Source: Thamnaconus septentrionalis
Lineage: Eukaryota > Chordata > Actinopteri > Tetraodontiformes > Monacanthidae
DNA: 64,000 nt
Direction: 5' to 3'
Assembly: GCA_009823395.1 (NCBI GenBank)
Contig: CM020510.1
Span: forward strand, 6,287,773 to 6,351,772
Shown here one piece after another: positions 1 through 57,570 of the stretch; position 1 is the stretch's first letter; each line of letters opens with the position of its first letter. The notes under the pieces are model-generated. The model did no database searches. It was not told the origin of the DNA and saw nothing but the letters and a program-made list of their open reading frames with translations. The translations under genes and the position numbers were made by a program.

Positions 1-434
1 TTTTGCAGCTATTTGAAGTGTCACTAGTGCTGTTGCCGCTGTTATCATCAGGTTGAAAAAAAAAAACAAAAAAACTTCAGGGCCCAACTGAAAACACTTT
101 ATAGCCGAGCTTGGCAAGATGGATGAGACTGATTAGAGAGTCTCACCCTCGCAACAAAATAAGTAAAAGTGCTCACTTGTTAGAATGCAGCCGTCGCCGA
201 GGCTTTTTAATCAGCATTAGAAAGTGGCTGCAGTCACTGGCGGGTGAAGCTGGAGAGCTGCAGATAGGAACCAGCCCAGCCCCTCCCCCTCCCACAAGCT
301 CCCCAAGAACCAAATTAACTTTAAGTTCTCCTCTCAATTAACTCAACGCCTGGCGAGTTAATTGTTAATCATACTTGCCCCTCTGCTTGGCCTAAATACA
401 TGCTGCTTCACCGTCTGTGTGTGTCTCCCTGCAG
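1..434 (+). other. gria4 intron (3' part) at the left edge
   Basis: Non-coding sequence ending in a CT/GT-rich tract and the acceptor at 433-434. An A-rich run occurs near 55-75. No other feature was seen. Confidence 0.8.
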
Positions 435-45500
<45,066 letters not shown>

Positions 45501-45544
45501 AAACCAAAAACACCTGCTGTGCCTTAGCCATGCACTCTCACACA

Positions 45545-45581
<37 letters not shown>

Positions 45582-45639
45582 CTATCTAACATTTAACCGC
45601 AGACACTCAGATGCAACTATCCACACACACATTTCCTAC

Positions 45640-45678
<39 letters not shown>

Positions 45679-48531
45679 CACATCGTCATCTCACGTTCCC
45701 GCTGCCATTGACGGATCTCACGAGGGAAACGTGGAACAATCGAGGAAACTAATGACTATCACGGTCGCCCGCAGCGTTCCTTTGATTTCTTTTTTTTTTA
45801 TCTCCTCCTTCTTCTTCTTCAGTTTATTTTTGTTTGTTTTTTTGGTGGAAGGATACCATCCAGTTATCAACACAAAAAAACAACCGAGGAGTCGCCGCTG
45901 AGACTCACTGAGCTGTGGAGAAGACGACCACAAAACTCAGCGCAACAGTGACGGAGCGAGAAAAGCGTGGAGGAAACCAGAGTGAAGGACGAACCAAACT
46001 GCTGCGCTGCGGCGCCCCACTCTGACTTCACTGGACCATGTCGGCCAGTAGGCCACACCTCTCGACAACGCCTTACTAAAGACTACAAACATTGTTTAGT
46101 TGGTTTTCTTTTTTTCTTTTTTTTCGATCATCCTCATCTTCTTTAACTTGCCTGAGTGCCAGGTTGTCATCACCCTTAGAAGACCAGAAAACTGTTATCG
46201 TCCAGCGTCGTGGACTGTGCGAACTTGCCACTCTATTCCGCTGTGGACTGTTCAAAAGGTGAATGGAAATATGCTTCTTCTTTTTTTCTTGCTACGGAAT
46301 GATTTTCTCGCAAAAGGAAAAAAAAAAAATCCAGAGAAACCTGGCGAGAAAGTCAGCCGTCCTAGAGCAGAAGTAACCTCCCAGAAACACAGGCGGGTGC
46401 GGCCGACCGCAGCCACGTATAAATGACAGGAAATTGAAAAAGAAAACACGCTGTAGTAATTAACCAAGTCCTTCCATTAACTGCATCATTGTGACCGTAG
46501 AAATGCTAGATAGCAAACTGAGGATTATGTTTGGGTTTATTATTGTTTTGTTTTTAGCAAAGCAGCAGCAAATGGTTTAAACTGTATATTTGGTGACTCA
46601 ATTTTTAAACAAAAAGAACAGGAATAAGAAACAAATCGGCAGATCTCGGCGACACTCAGGTTGCTTCTCAACCTGAACTCTTGAACTGCACGGAGGTTCG
46701 GAAGGAATTATTATAAGGTGATGAAACGCATGGTGTTAATCTAATCTAATCTGGAGCAAAGCCTTTTAAAACATGGGAACAAATTCTGCCTCCAGGTCCT
46801 CTTGAATAATTCATTCAAGAAATGGAAAAAAAAAAGGCAAATTCTCACTGTGGGGTCCTCTGTGGGGGCTGCGTCTGCACCTACGTGGGTTTTCAAGAAA
46901 CACAATTGAATTCGGCCTCCGCAGGAGAATGAAAAAGTCAGCGTTAGTTTGAAATAATCTCATCCGCATGCAAGTGCCCTCCATGCCAAGAGGGGGCGGC
47001 GTCAGAGACCTGATGGCCAATCAGACGCCTGCACACAAGTCAAGGTCCTTACACACCGGGATTGAATTTGCTAGGCAAAAAACTTTTTTTTAAAACCTCT
47101 TGAAGTCGATGCAACCTTCCACATTGGCAGTGAATTTCAACGGAGCGAAAAAGCGGCAAATTTTGCAAAGGGGGAAAAGGCAACAAACTGGACCTCTGAC
47201 CAGTCAAAATGATGTTGATTATGATGATTTGTTCTCTCCCTCTGCAAACGTGGAGCCAGTTGATGGAGCAGTCCTTCAAATAATCCGACAGATATTCTAA
47301 AGTACTGGAGAAATTCCTCTGGGTGAAATTCGAGCTCCTGGATCGTGATGTTGAATCAGCCATCTCCTCTCTCAAGAACAATACTGGGTGCACTCAAAGA
47401 CTTCTATTCTTATTCTTTTTTAATTCAACCATCACCAGGACATCATCACTTGAGGATGTAGTCGACTCCATTGTTTCTCCTTTCGGCACGAAAGAAAGAG
47501 CGCCAAACTTTGTTCACTTAGTGAATTTTATACGCATATTTGCCTCGCGCTAGGTGTGCACAGGAAAAATTCGCCATCGAAAAATTTGCATTTTTGCGTC
47601 GTTAATTCACGTCGCTTCGCCTATTGCCCAGTGTGAAAGGACCTTCACACTGGAGAAAATGTTGCAGATGTGAGTATGAATGCTACACTGCAATACAAAG
47701 TTAAACAACAGGAAAACATGTGACGGCTCTCATCCTCAGCACAGTGGTAGAGAAGGGTCGTGTGTCATGAAAAAGAAAAATGTTGTGCGACAAACATTCA
47801 AAGTAGCATTGTTTTTGGATCACTCTGAAAAAAAGCCTCCGACCCATTTTGTTTCCGAACCAATAAAACCCACATATGTGTGAAGAGCACCCATGTGAGT
47901 GCTGTAACAAGGTTGAGAACCACCAGTCTGCTGCTCCGCTCAACTAAAAACTCCTCAAGATGCTGGTTTTTGTTTGATTGATGGTTTTACATAAAGGAAC
48001 CGACTCAAATGTGAAGTTTGGTTCCAACTTCTCAAATGTTCTATTTTCTGCCTCCCTGCCCTTGCCCCGACTCAGTGGGACGGCAACACATCCGAAAGCT
48101 TGCTTCTTTTTTTTCCCTTTTTTTTTTTTAAATGAACGAACAAAAATGAAAACTGTTGTAAATAACTGCGTAGCAAAAGAGAACTCGCGTCTTTTTTTAC
48201 AAAAAAACAAAGAAAAAGAAAAATCATCTTAGATAACAATTCATTGCAATAATAAATATAAAAGAAAACGCCACTACTTGTAATTAAGATCAAACTTTTT
48301 TTATAAATCTACATATTATATATATATATAATAATTCAAATGAAAATATATATATCTATACGTCGATAGAGATCTATAGAAGGCATCAACACAGATCGTT
48401 CCAGGCCGTCGCTTACATTCTGTTCTATTATTATGACTATTATCGTTATTGTTATGACGCCACAGTCTTTGCGTGTCCAAACTCCAAACCACTGAATGTC
48501 CATCAGCCGGCACTCACGCACGTGTAGAGAT

Positions 48532-48573
<42 letters not shown>

Positions 48574-51480
48574 CTCCACGAGAGGTTCAGGTCATTTCAT
48601 TTCTGTCTGCTTCACCGTCTTGTGTTTACTTTTAGTTTTTTTGTCACTCCAACGCCGTTTGTTACACGGCTGGAAAAGACCCCGGCGTCACACAATAGCG
48701 ACGACAACGGCCACAACAACACACTCGAGCGCGGCGTCGGCCGCTGTGATTACTCCACTGGAGGGAAACAATGCCGTCTGACATTTTGGAGAGCGCGGCG
48801 TTTGTGTCTCGTTTCATCTCGTCCGATTGCTTTTCTGCTATTGTGCGCCGTTGTCGTCGTCGTTGTTTGTTGCTTGGCATTTTGTCGCTCTCTGTCCCCC
48901 TCTCCAGATGCGGATTGAAAACACGAGTTCAAGCTGAGCAGGGCTTGGAGGGGAGGAGGGAATTACAAATTGGATCCATCCTGGAGAAAGTTTAAATAAA
49001 AGAGAACAATAATAGTAATAATAATGTGTTGTGCGCCGTATGGAGGTCCTGCTGTTGTCGTGAATCCACTTACTGGCAGCCTCGGGGGGCCTGCAGAACA
49101 AACACAAGGCAGGGAAGGAGAAGAAAGGATGTCATGCTAATAGAAACTGGCCTTGAGAGGGATTAAAGCGCTGCACATTGTGTCGCCTCGCTGCCATGTT
49201 TGACTGTCCTGCTCCTGCTTCGTCTCCTCTTTCTCTTGTGTCCCAAAACTGGACGACAGGCAACAGAAAACAGCAAAGTGTCTTTATCTTTCTTTCTTTT
49301 CCTGCCCTGTAACAAAAATTAACCAGCTATGGAACAACTGGATTCAGGCAACACTTGACAATCTGTGTGCTTTTTTTCCTTTTTAGGTTGTTTTTTCTTT
49401 TTTTTTCGTTGTTTGTTTTTTCCACCTCGTCATGCATCAGTCCTGCAGCACACAACCCCACACACACACACACACACACACACTATTCAAATCAAACCCG
49501 AGCTATCAAACAAACATAGGTAGAGGATAATAACTTTAGACCAACATCTCAGATAAGAAACCGTCTTTTTGTCAAATCGGACGAAAGGCAGAAACTTTTC
49601 TTACCACGGCCGCTCGCTGAGCCTCTGTAGACTGACGGCGTGAAGAGGAGGATGAGGAGGGAGAAGAAGGTATATGGAGGAGTAAGAAGAGGAGGAGAAG
49701 GACCAGTTAGGAAAGTGTGGGTTGATTTGTTCACCGCTGACCGAGCGACCGGCCCTGAATCGACTGTATGTAACACTGTTGTGTTTTGTTTCTTTGGCAC
49801 ATCCAGCAGCACACGGGGGGGTTTCTCACCGAGTGCCTGGCCGTCGACACTCGGAGGGCGTTAACACTGTTCCTCTTTGTCCTTGTTTCTTCTGTCTTTC
49901 CATTTGATTTCTTTTTTCTAGTAAAAACAAAACAAACAAAAAAACAACTGAGGTCGGTGCCGATCCTTCTCTCTCTCTCTTTGTGTGTGTGTGTTTTAAC
50001 TGAGTCGCTCATCCTTGTCCTCCCCCGGCAAAGCAGCTTCATCCACACAAGTGAAGTCGATGACCTCGAGTCTAACAGTGTAGCGAGCGTCGGATCCTTG
50101 CAAATGGACCGACCAGTGAAAGGCTTTGGCACAGGAGAAGAAGAACAGTGAAAAAAGAGACATTTGAAATGACCTTGCCTGTAGATGATACGGAACCTGA
50201 TGCAAGACTAATGAAAAAAGGAGGGCAAGCAAGATGTCAGGATAAAGTTGAATTAAATGCCAGATGTTCGTCTACTGCAGGATTAATAACAGCGTTTAGT
50301 GTCACGTGGTCCCCTGTGATCTGAGAACCTCTCTGCACCCTGTGTCCCACTGTCTTGCAGTGTTTTAATCCCATAATGCAGTGCTTTTCCACCTTTCTTG
50401 GGCCACTGCACATTTTTTTACATTGAAAAAAATCCCATCGTGCACCACCAACCACATTTTTTTGTTTTTTTTATCCTAATAATGACAACATAGACTAGTC
50501 ACTCAGTGTGAAGCTTGGACCTGTTTAGATGCACACAAAGCTGATATCCTGGGAGGAATTGAGGGAGGAAAACAGGCTCACATTCTTTTTAAAGCGCAGT
50601 CACTCCACAATGGAATGCTTTTCTCTGTTTGTTTGGGTTTTTTTGAACAATTACATGAAATTGGGTCATTTTTCACAGCACACCTGACGTTATGTCATGG
50701 CACACTGGTGTGCTGCAGCACTGTTTGAAAAACACTACCTTAATGCACATGATCACACAACACTCTTCCCCAAGACATTTAGACATTTCAAATCAAGATT
50801 CAGGATATTTTGTTGTCGACAGGAAATTTTAGCAAAACTTTGCATTTTGAGGAGTCTCGGCTTTTACAAAAGAAAAGTGCAATAGAAAAATAGCACACAT
50901 AAATAAGTACAAAGTAAGATATAGCATTTTTAAACATATAGAACATCTATATTTACAGGAATGAGATGAAATGGAGGAAAGAAAAAAAATTTCAGTGCTG
51001 TTTCTTGCTCACCTTTTCATGAGGAAACAAAAGCTTCCCACCTCTCTTTCCCCTTGAAGGCTGCCGATTGGTCCGGCCTCGCTCCGGCTTGTAGAGTTTA
51101 ACCGAGGTGGAATCCGTACCGACGCCTTGCTGCCTTCCAAGGTCGAGCAGTAAGGCCGCATTCTGCTGGCAAACAAATGCAACAAGAGTTGCGACTGCTG
51201 CTTTTGCCTTTGTGCTTAAAACAATCCGTTTTGTGCACGACTTCCCACATACGGATCTTTAAAATGACTCTGATTACTGAAACCGGTACTTCTAGGGGTT
51301 AAATTTTGTTTAGTTTTTTCCCTTCTGGTGTGAGAGGGTGCAGCCTGCTGCTGTGCAGAAGTCACTCACCTCAGTCCCCTGCTGCACTTTCCTCATCTCG
51401 GCCTCTCTTTTTCCAATCCATGGGGACATAACACTCCTAATGCAGAGCCATCAGTGACAAGCGTTTCCCATTATTTCACA

Positions 51481-51514
<34 letters not shown>

Positions 51515-51629
51515 TTCACACTGGGTCATTACTGACAAATATTTCCCATTTACCTGAAGATGAAACAAAATAGCCATTTTTGCGGCTGCTCTGCCCACCC
51601 TTTTAACCTTGACTGTCACGTATATAAAT

Positions 51630-51667
<38 letters not shown>

Positions 51668-53329
51668 CGTCACTCGGCCCGTCCAGCCTGTTCACCTTTT
51701 CATTTTCACATTTCCTCTCCCTCCTTCCTCTTGCGTCTGTTGTTGCTGCCTCAGTTCTGCATTATCCCTCCGTCTGCCTCCTTCTCTTCTTCCACTGCTC
51801 TGTCATCTCGCCCCCCTCTCCTTCTCTCTCTCTCTCTTGCTCTCTCAGAGGAATCCGTCTCAAAACCCCGATCTTTCATCCAGGCTCCTCTCCGCTTTGA
51901 CAACCTTTCCGCGCTCTGACTTTTTCTTCTTTCAAACCGCCTCTCATGATCGAAGAAGAAATTGAATTCCGCCAACACTTTTAACTTACAAAGGCGGCTC
52001 AATCTTATTTTTTTGTATTATTTTTTTTGCTTTTTTATAATGTCTGCTTCTGCAACAGTCTTGGGTCGACAGGCTGCAAGTTTGCCTGTTTGTCACCAAA
52101 GGGGAAGTGCTGTTTAAGTGGAGACAGACAGAAGATGCCACACAAACCAGTTCTGGGATTTATTCACATATTTTCTTTCCTACTGAATAAGGAGGTCGCC
52201 TGAATTTAACGCCATCTGGGAAAAGAGAAAAAAAAAAAGATTTTCAGTCTTCAGTGAGTTTGATGACAGAAGCGTCAAAAAATATTTTTCGGTTTCCCCC
52301 TCAAAAGTTAAGACAGTTGTTATGTTGCTTTGCCCAAAGTTGGTTTCCACCATTCCAAACAGTTAATTTAGTTCAATCATAAAGTGATGTTACAAATGTT
52401 ACTTTCATTTTTCCAAAAATTCTTTTTTTTTTGACACAGATATCCTTAAGCCAACAGGGAGATTGTTATTTTGCTGGTACCAAAAGTCTGGATGAAATAT
52501 CTCAAAGGCAAGTGTTCAAAGAGACAGAGCAGAAAAGCAGTTTTAAACATCAGTGTAGAAGGAGGGCAGGGGTGGAACTCTGGATACAAAGAGAAGGTGC
52601 ATCACAGGCAGAGTGAAGGTGAAGGGGTGTGTGGCTGTTCTCTGTACGTCTCGCCTGTTAGCTGTCCTTTAAAAGCCGACTAGGCTCCATCAGACAGGAA
52701 CCCCAGAGGCTCCACACGTCCCTGTGAAGCATCCAACCGCAGACATTGAGAGAGTGTTGACGCCGAGTGTCAGTGGTGGGAAGAAGAGATGAAGAGGCTG
52801 TCGTGTAGCCGCAGAGGTCACAGAGGCGTTTGATAGGTTTCCCACCTTTATTCTTCAGTACTGATGCCTGAACTTACAGGTAGGTAAAGAGGTCCAACAG
52901 GCCTCTACGGAGGCATAACCTGAGGTTCGACAATGAAAGCGAGTCTTTTGGGTTAGTATTAGTTTTGTGTGAGCTTTGAGGCTTGACCAATTTAACTTCA
53001 AGTGGTCAAGTGCATTAGATGATTAATTCATAAGTTCTCAAGCGCTGAATTCACTGCGAGCAGCGCACAATAGTAGAGTATTCGTGTTTTAATATTATCT
53101 TCCTGTGACGAGGAAATAAATGAAATACTTGAATAAATATTACTTATTGTTTTTTTCCTTACGTTAATGATAATTTCATAATTAGATATTAACACCGTAT
53201 CTTTAGTTTGGGTGTTATTCTTTAAAGACGTCCACTTTAGTTTGTTTTGATCCTAAAAGAGCCGTATTTATGCCACTCCTATAACTTGTACAAATTATAA
53301 TATTATTCCGGGATTACGTGAACACATCG
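45501..53329 (+). other. Long gria4 3' UTR and intergenic DNA
   Basis: CA arrays at about 45547-45580 and 45643-45675, candidate poly(A) signals AATAAA at 48251-48256 and 48995-49000, CA arrays at about 48533-48571 and 51631-51666, and a hAT-type MITE at 50379-50737. Where the transcript ends cannot be fixed from sequence. Only short unconvincing frames occur on either strand; no KBTBD3 kelch exon or MSANTD4 frame was found. Confidence 0.65.
50379..50737. mobile_element. Non-autonomous hAT-type MITE
   Basis: Left end CAGTGCTTTTCCA; right end on the minus strand TAGTGTTTTTCAA, 10 of 13 matching and fitting the hAT YAGNG rule. Flanks CCATAATG (50371-50378) and CCTTAATG (50738-50745) form an 8 bp duplication with one mismatch, suggesting an older insertion than the one at 6499. 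359 bp, no coding frame. Confidence 0.7.
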
Positions 53330-53649
53330 TGATCCTATTGGTCAATTCTTTCGCATTGCTTATGACGACATCGTATCACACCGGCCACTTCCGGGTTTGA
53401 GCACGTCTCGTTAGATCAAAATGTAAACAACGGTCCAACAACGCCAAAGTTTCCGCTTTTGTGTTTTGTTTTGTTTTCTATAGACCCCCTAAATTCGTTT
53501 TGTCGATCTCCTTTGTCGCAGCGACGCAATGTCTGTTTCGTAGACATTTATTCACAACTACGAGTCAATGTGACGTGCAAAAAACGTGAGCTAACGTGAG
53601 CTTGCCTGCTAGCAGTGAAGTGGCGGAGCCCGGGCAGCGGTGCGGGGAC
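53330..53649 (+). promoter_or_regulatory. aasdhppt: Probable aasdhppt promoter and 5' UTR
   Basis: A consensus ETS site ACTTCCGG lies at 53387-53394 and an inverted CCAAT box (ATTGG) at 53337-53341, with several CpGs and no TATA box near, as in housekeeping promoters. The region lies 250-310 bp before the ATG. The start of transcription is not visible. Confidence 0.55.
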
Positions 53650-53793
53650 ATGGGCTCGGTCCGCTGGGCTTTCCGCTGCGGGTCGTGGACACCGAGTCGC
53701 TCGGAGTGGCTGTTTGCGGCTCGCTGCATCCAGCGGGAGGAAAAAGAGCGAATCGGCCAGTTTGTGTTCGCAAAGGATGCTAAATCCGCCATG
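53650..53793 (+). CDS. aasdhppt: aasdhppt exon 1 (48 aa)
   Basis: Encodes MGSVRWAFRCGSWTPSRSEW through EEKERIGQFVFAKDAKSAM. Donor GTGAGT. Human AASDHPPT has extra residues before the matching segment. Confidence 0.94.
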
Positions 53794-56244
53794 GTGAGTT
53801 TGACTCCTTCCTTCTGGGGAACTCGTGGTCGCACCAACATAACGTGTTGTTGTCTCGTGTGTGCTTCAGGCTGGCAGGTTGTTGCTGAGGAGATTCGTGT
53901 GTGAGAGGATGGACGTCCCCTGGTCTGAGATCAGACTGGAGCGCTCTCCCAGAGGTAAACCTTACCTGGCTGCACCGCTGAAGGGGAACCGTGTAAGTTT
54001 AAATGTCTCCAAAAAGCTGAGCTGACCTCTCAGCCAGTCATTGCTCATTCACTGTGCATGATGGATGTGTTGAGATTTGAAAGTAACCTCAACACTGTTT
54101 ATTTGCAGTTAATTTTTTTGTTCATTTAATGTGTATTTGTTCACTCATGCATGCATGCATGCATTTGTTCCTGCCTTGCTTTCGGCCACCAGGTTGGTCC
54201 AGATTCAAACCCTCACCCTTTGGGCTGGAGCTTCAATTTATCCCACCAGGGGGATTACGCTGTGCTGGCTGCAGAGCAGGGGCTGCAGGTGGGAGTGGAT
54301 ATAATGAAGACCACCATGCCAGGTAACACATTCAGGTCAAATTCAAATGTGTCTGCTGTGATTCTCGTCCAGTTTCTTGTGTGGGATGAAGACAATACAG
54401 CTGGGGGGCCCATACACAGTAGTGAAAGTTTACCTTTTCAATCTTGACACAGCATTTAGGCACGTGTAGACTGTTCAACAAAGCCTCAGCTTTAGCCTGA
54501 GGCTGTAAACACAGGGTTAAACATGTTGCTTTCTACTATGACTGCAATGTGGCGACCGTCAGGGCTGAGCAAAAGCATCCAAACGCATTCATACAAGCCT
54601 GTATTGTCAAACTTGACCACAAGAGGCCGCTGTTGCATTTCGTATGTCAAGACCAGCGTTTCTGCGACTGCAAGTGTTGGGTTTTCTCTTTGTGCCAGAT
54701 GGTTTTACAGCTTAAAAGAAAGTTCTTCATACTGTCAAACATAATTCATAATATTTAAACTGTTTATTTCTGTCATAGCCAATCATCGGCCTCATGCCTG
54801 CCTCTTCCTGTCACATTCCTCCCCCAATCATTCCGCCTCCGGCCTCCACCCTCCAGGTAGCAGCTCCGTGCCCGAGTTCTTCCGCATCATGGCTCGTCAG
54901 TTCACAGATCACGAGTGGAGAGTCATCCAATCAGCCGGCTCGGAGGTCCGGCAGCTCGCTGCGTTCTACCGCCACTGGGTAGGCATGGCAACCCTACTAT
55001 CCAAGCATGTCGTCACTTTGTAGCCCCTCAGGCAGTGTTTATACTGTATGTGTCTGCATATAGGGAAAATATATATACATACATACACACATACATATAT
55101 ATATTATACAAATGTCCTTAGAGCCACGAGCGGGGGTTTGCGTTTGTACATACATTTATGTGAAGGATGGACTGCTTCTATTTTTATCTTCTTTCTCCTG
55201 CACCGTAACCCTGTTTCTAAAAGGCAGAAACATACATGAACCTGATTCAAGGTTGGAAACCATCAGCTGAGAGCCAACAGACTGACAGGTGAAGGAAGAC
55301 GAGCAAAAGCATTGATGCATATTCAGCTCAACAGACAAGTTGCCCAAAAGATTAATTATTCATACAAGTCAATGCAATTATTATTATTATTATTGATAGT
55401 GATTTTATCTTCAGCAGCAGGAGTCGTTTATAGCTGCAGACACGATCGATGAGAACAGGAAATAATCCGCAACATATGCATATTTTTTTTAAAAAGTGCA
55501 ATTAAACAAACAGACCAGCAGTGTTTTTTCAGACAGTCTTGTGAATCCACAGCGTTAAGGACAAACCAGCCATTCAGAAGCCTGGAGACAAACAGAAATA
55601 GCAACATTACCAGAGAGGAAAGATCGGCCGTAACAACCTTGGTGCCTGCAGTCATGTGCAATCAAGTTGAGTTGCTTGTGAATGTTACACTGGAGTATAG
55701 AGTTAATAAAAGCCAAAGCGGTGCCACCACATGACTGCGAACCTCAGTGAAGCAGGAGAGAGAAGAGTTGATGAACGTTCAGCTGATTGGAAAGTTCAAA
55801 CTGGCGCTGCTGCGGCTTCTTTGTCCAGTCGCACGCAAACGATGACATCAAACGCGTGGAACAACGCAACAAAGAAAAAACCTGGTTAACCCTCGTTGTT
55901 CTTGCCGTTGGACAGTTCTAGTCAGCCACAAGTCTTTTTGCATGTGGATGAAAGACCAGCCAACACATTAAAAAGAAGTGTCTTGTATCTTGGGAAGTCG
56001 TTCTGCAACACAGCTTGAGGTTACCTGCAATCTGTGGCTGAGGCCTGCAAGCTGAAGAACTCCAAACCCCTATTATTGTGTTTGGCCTCATTTCTTCCTC
56101 TACAAACTGAACAGACTGGAGTTATGTGACTGGGAGTCAGGCTCTCCGGAGGAGTTTGTCCGTCACTGGCTTTGTAAAAATGAAAAAAACAAATCTGTTG
56201 TAGATTTACAGGACGCCAGTGCAAAGAAGCCAATCCAGGGCGTG

Positions 56245-56293
<49 letters not shown>

Positions 56294-56449
56294 CGTGCTA
56301 AGAAAAGACGCTGCGAGATGGAGAGGCTGGCACGGAGACGTCAAGCTCTGACATCATCAGGGATCAGCTTGATGGTTGCCATGGCGATTAGCCTTGCAAC
56401 ACTGCTACTGTAGCTGATTGGCTGAGGAGTGGAGGCACTTTGGGGCTGA

Positions 56450-56488
<39 letters not shown>

Positions 56489-56598
56489 AGGACTGAGAGA
56501 CCTTTTGTACGCACACACTGTTAAACACGGTAGCACAGATTCCCATCTGCTGCTGCTTCTGCTGCAGTCTCAAGTTTTTGTGCAGCTGAGCCAGAATA

Positions 56599-56637
<39 letters not shown>

Positions 56638-56941
56638 AGACAGTCGCCTTCAGAACAGAGCTGGGCCGGCCCAGCTTTGTTCTCTCTCCTTCTTTTATTT
56701 ATATATTTTTATGTCTTTTCTTTTTCTCTCCCTCTTCTCCACCAAGGCCTTGAAAGAGAGCTTCATCAAAGCCATCGGCACCGGTCTGGGCTTCAACCTG
56801 CAGAGGGCGGAGTTTCACCTGTCCTCTGAAGCGCCGGTTGAGGGCCGGCCCCTGCGCACCACCAAGATGCACCTGGATGAAGAGAAGAGGAGGACTGGCT
56901 GTTTGAAGTGAGTTCCGTTTGAAGAGAAGCTTGTGAAGAAC

Positions 56942-56992
<51 letters not shown>

Positions 56993-57366
56993 CGTGGAGA
57001 AACATGCATCATGCAACAATAGGAATCAGTCCACGGCTCCAAGTTCAGCGAGACTTCCACCAGTAGGGAGCGCCGCTGTCGTGCATATTTTATGCAGTGA
57101 GAAACTATTCGTGTTATTTCTTGAGCCAAAAAACACAGTTTCTGAATAACCTGTGCATCAACTCTTGGGAGTAAATTTCTAATCGGAAAAAAATATGCAA
57201 AAAGTAAAATACTGAGATTTAGAAGAAGAAGAAGAAGAAGAAAAAAGTGCATGAATCAAATCTCTTTTCATTCAGGCGTCTTTCACAAGCAGAAAACAGG
57301 AATATGAGATGTGAAAACGTGGCGGCGCTGTTCTGGATCGATCGCCTGATTGGCTCACTGCCACTG

Positions 57367-57401
<35 letters not shown>

Positions 57402-57523
57402 CACTCTTGGCTTTGGCTCATGTGTGTTTTTTTTTTTTTGCGTCCCAGATCATCAGATGTTGCGCCGCGCCAGATATTGTTCGCGAGCAGAAGTTAAATA
57501 GATGCGTTTTGGGAGAAGAAGGG

Positions 57524-57570
<47 letters not shown>

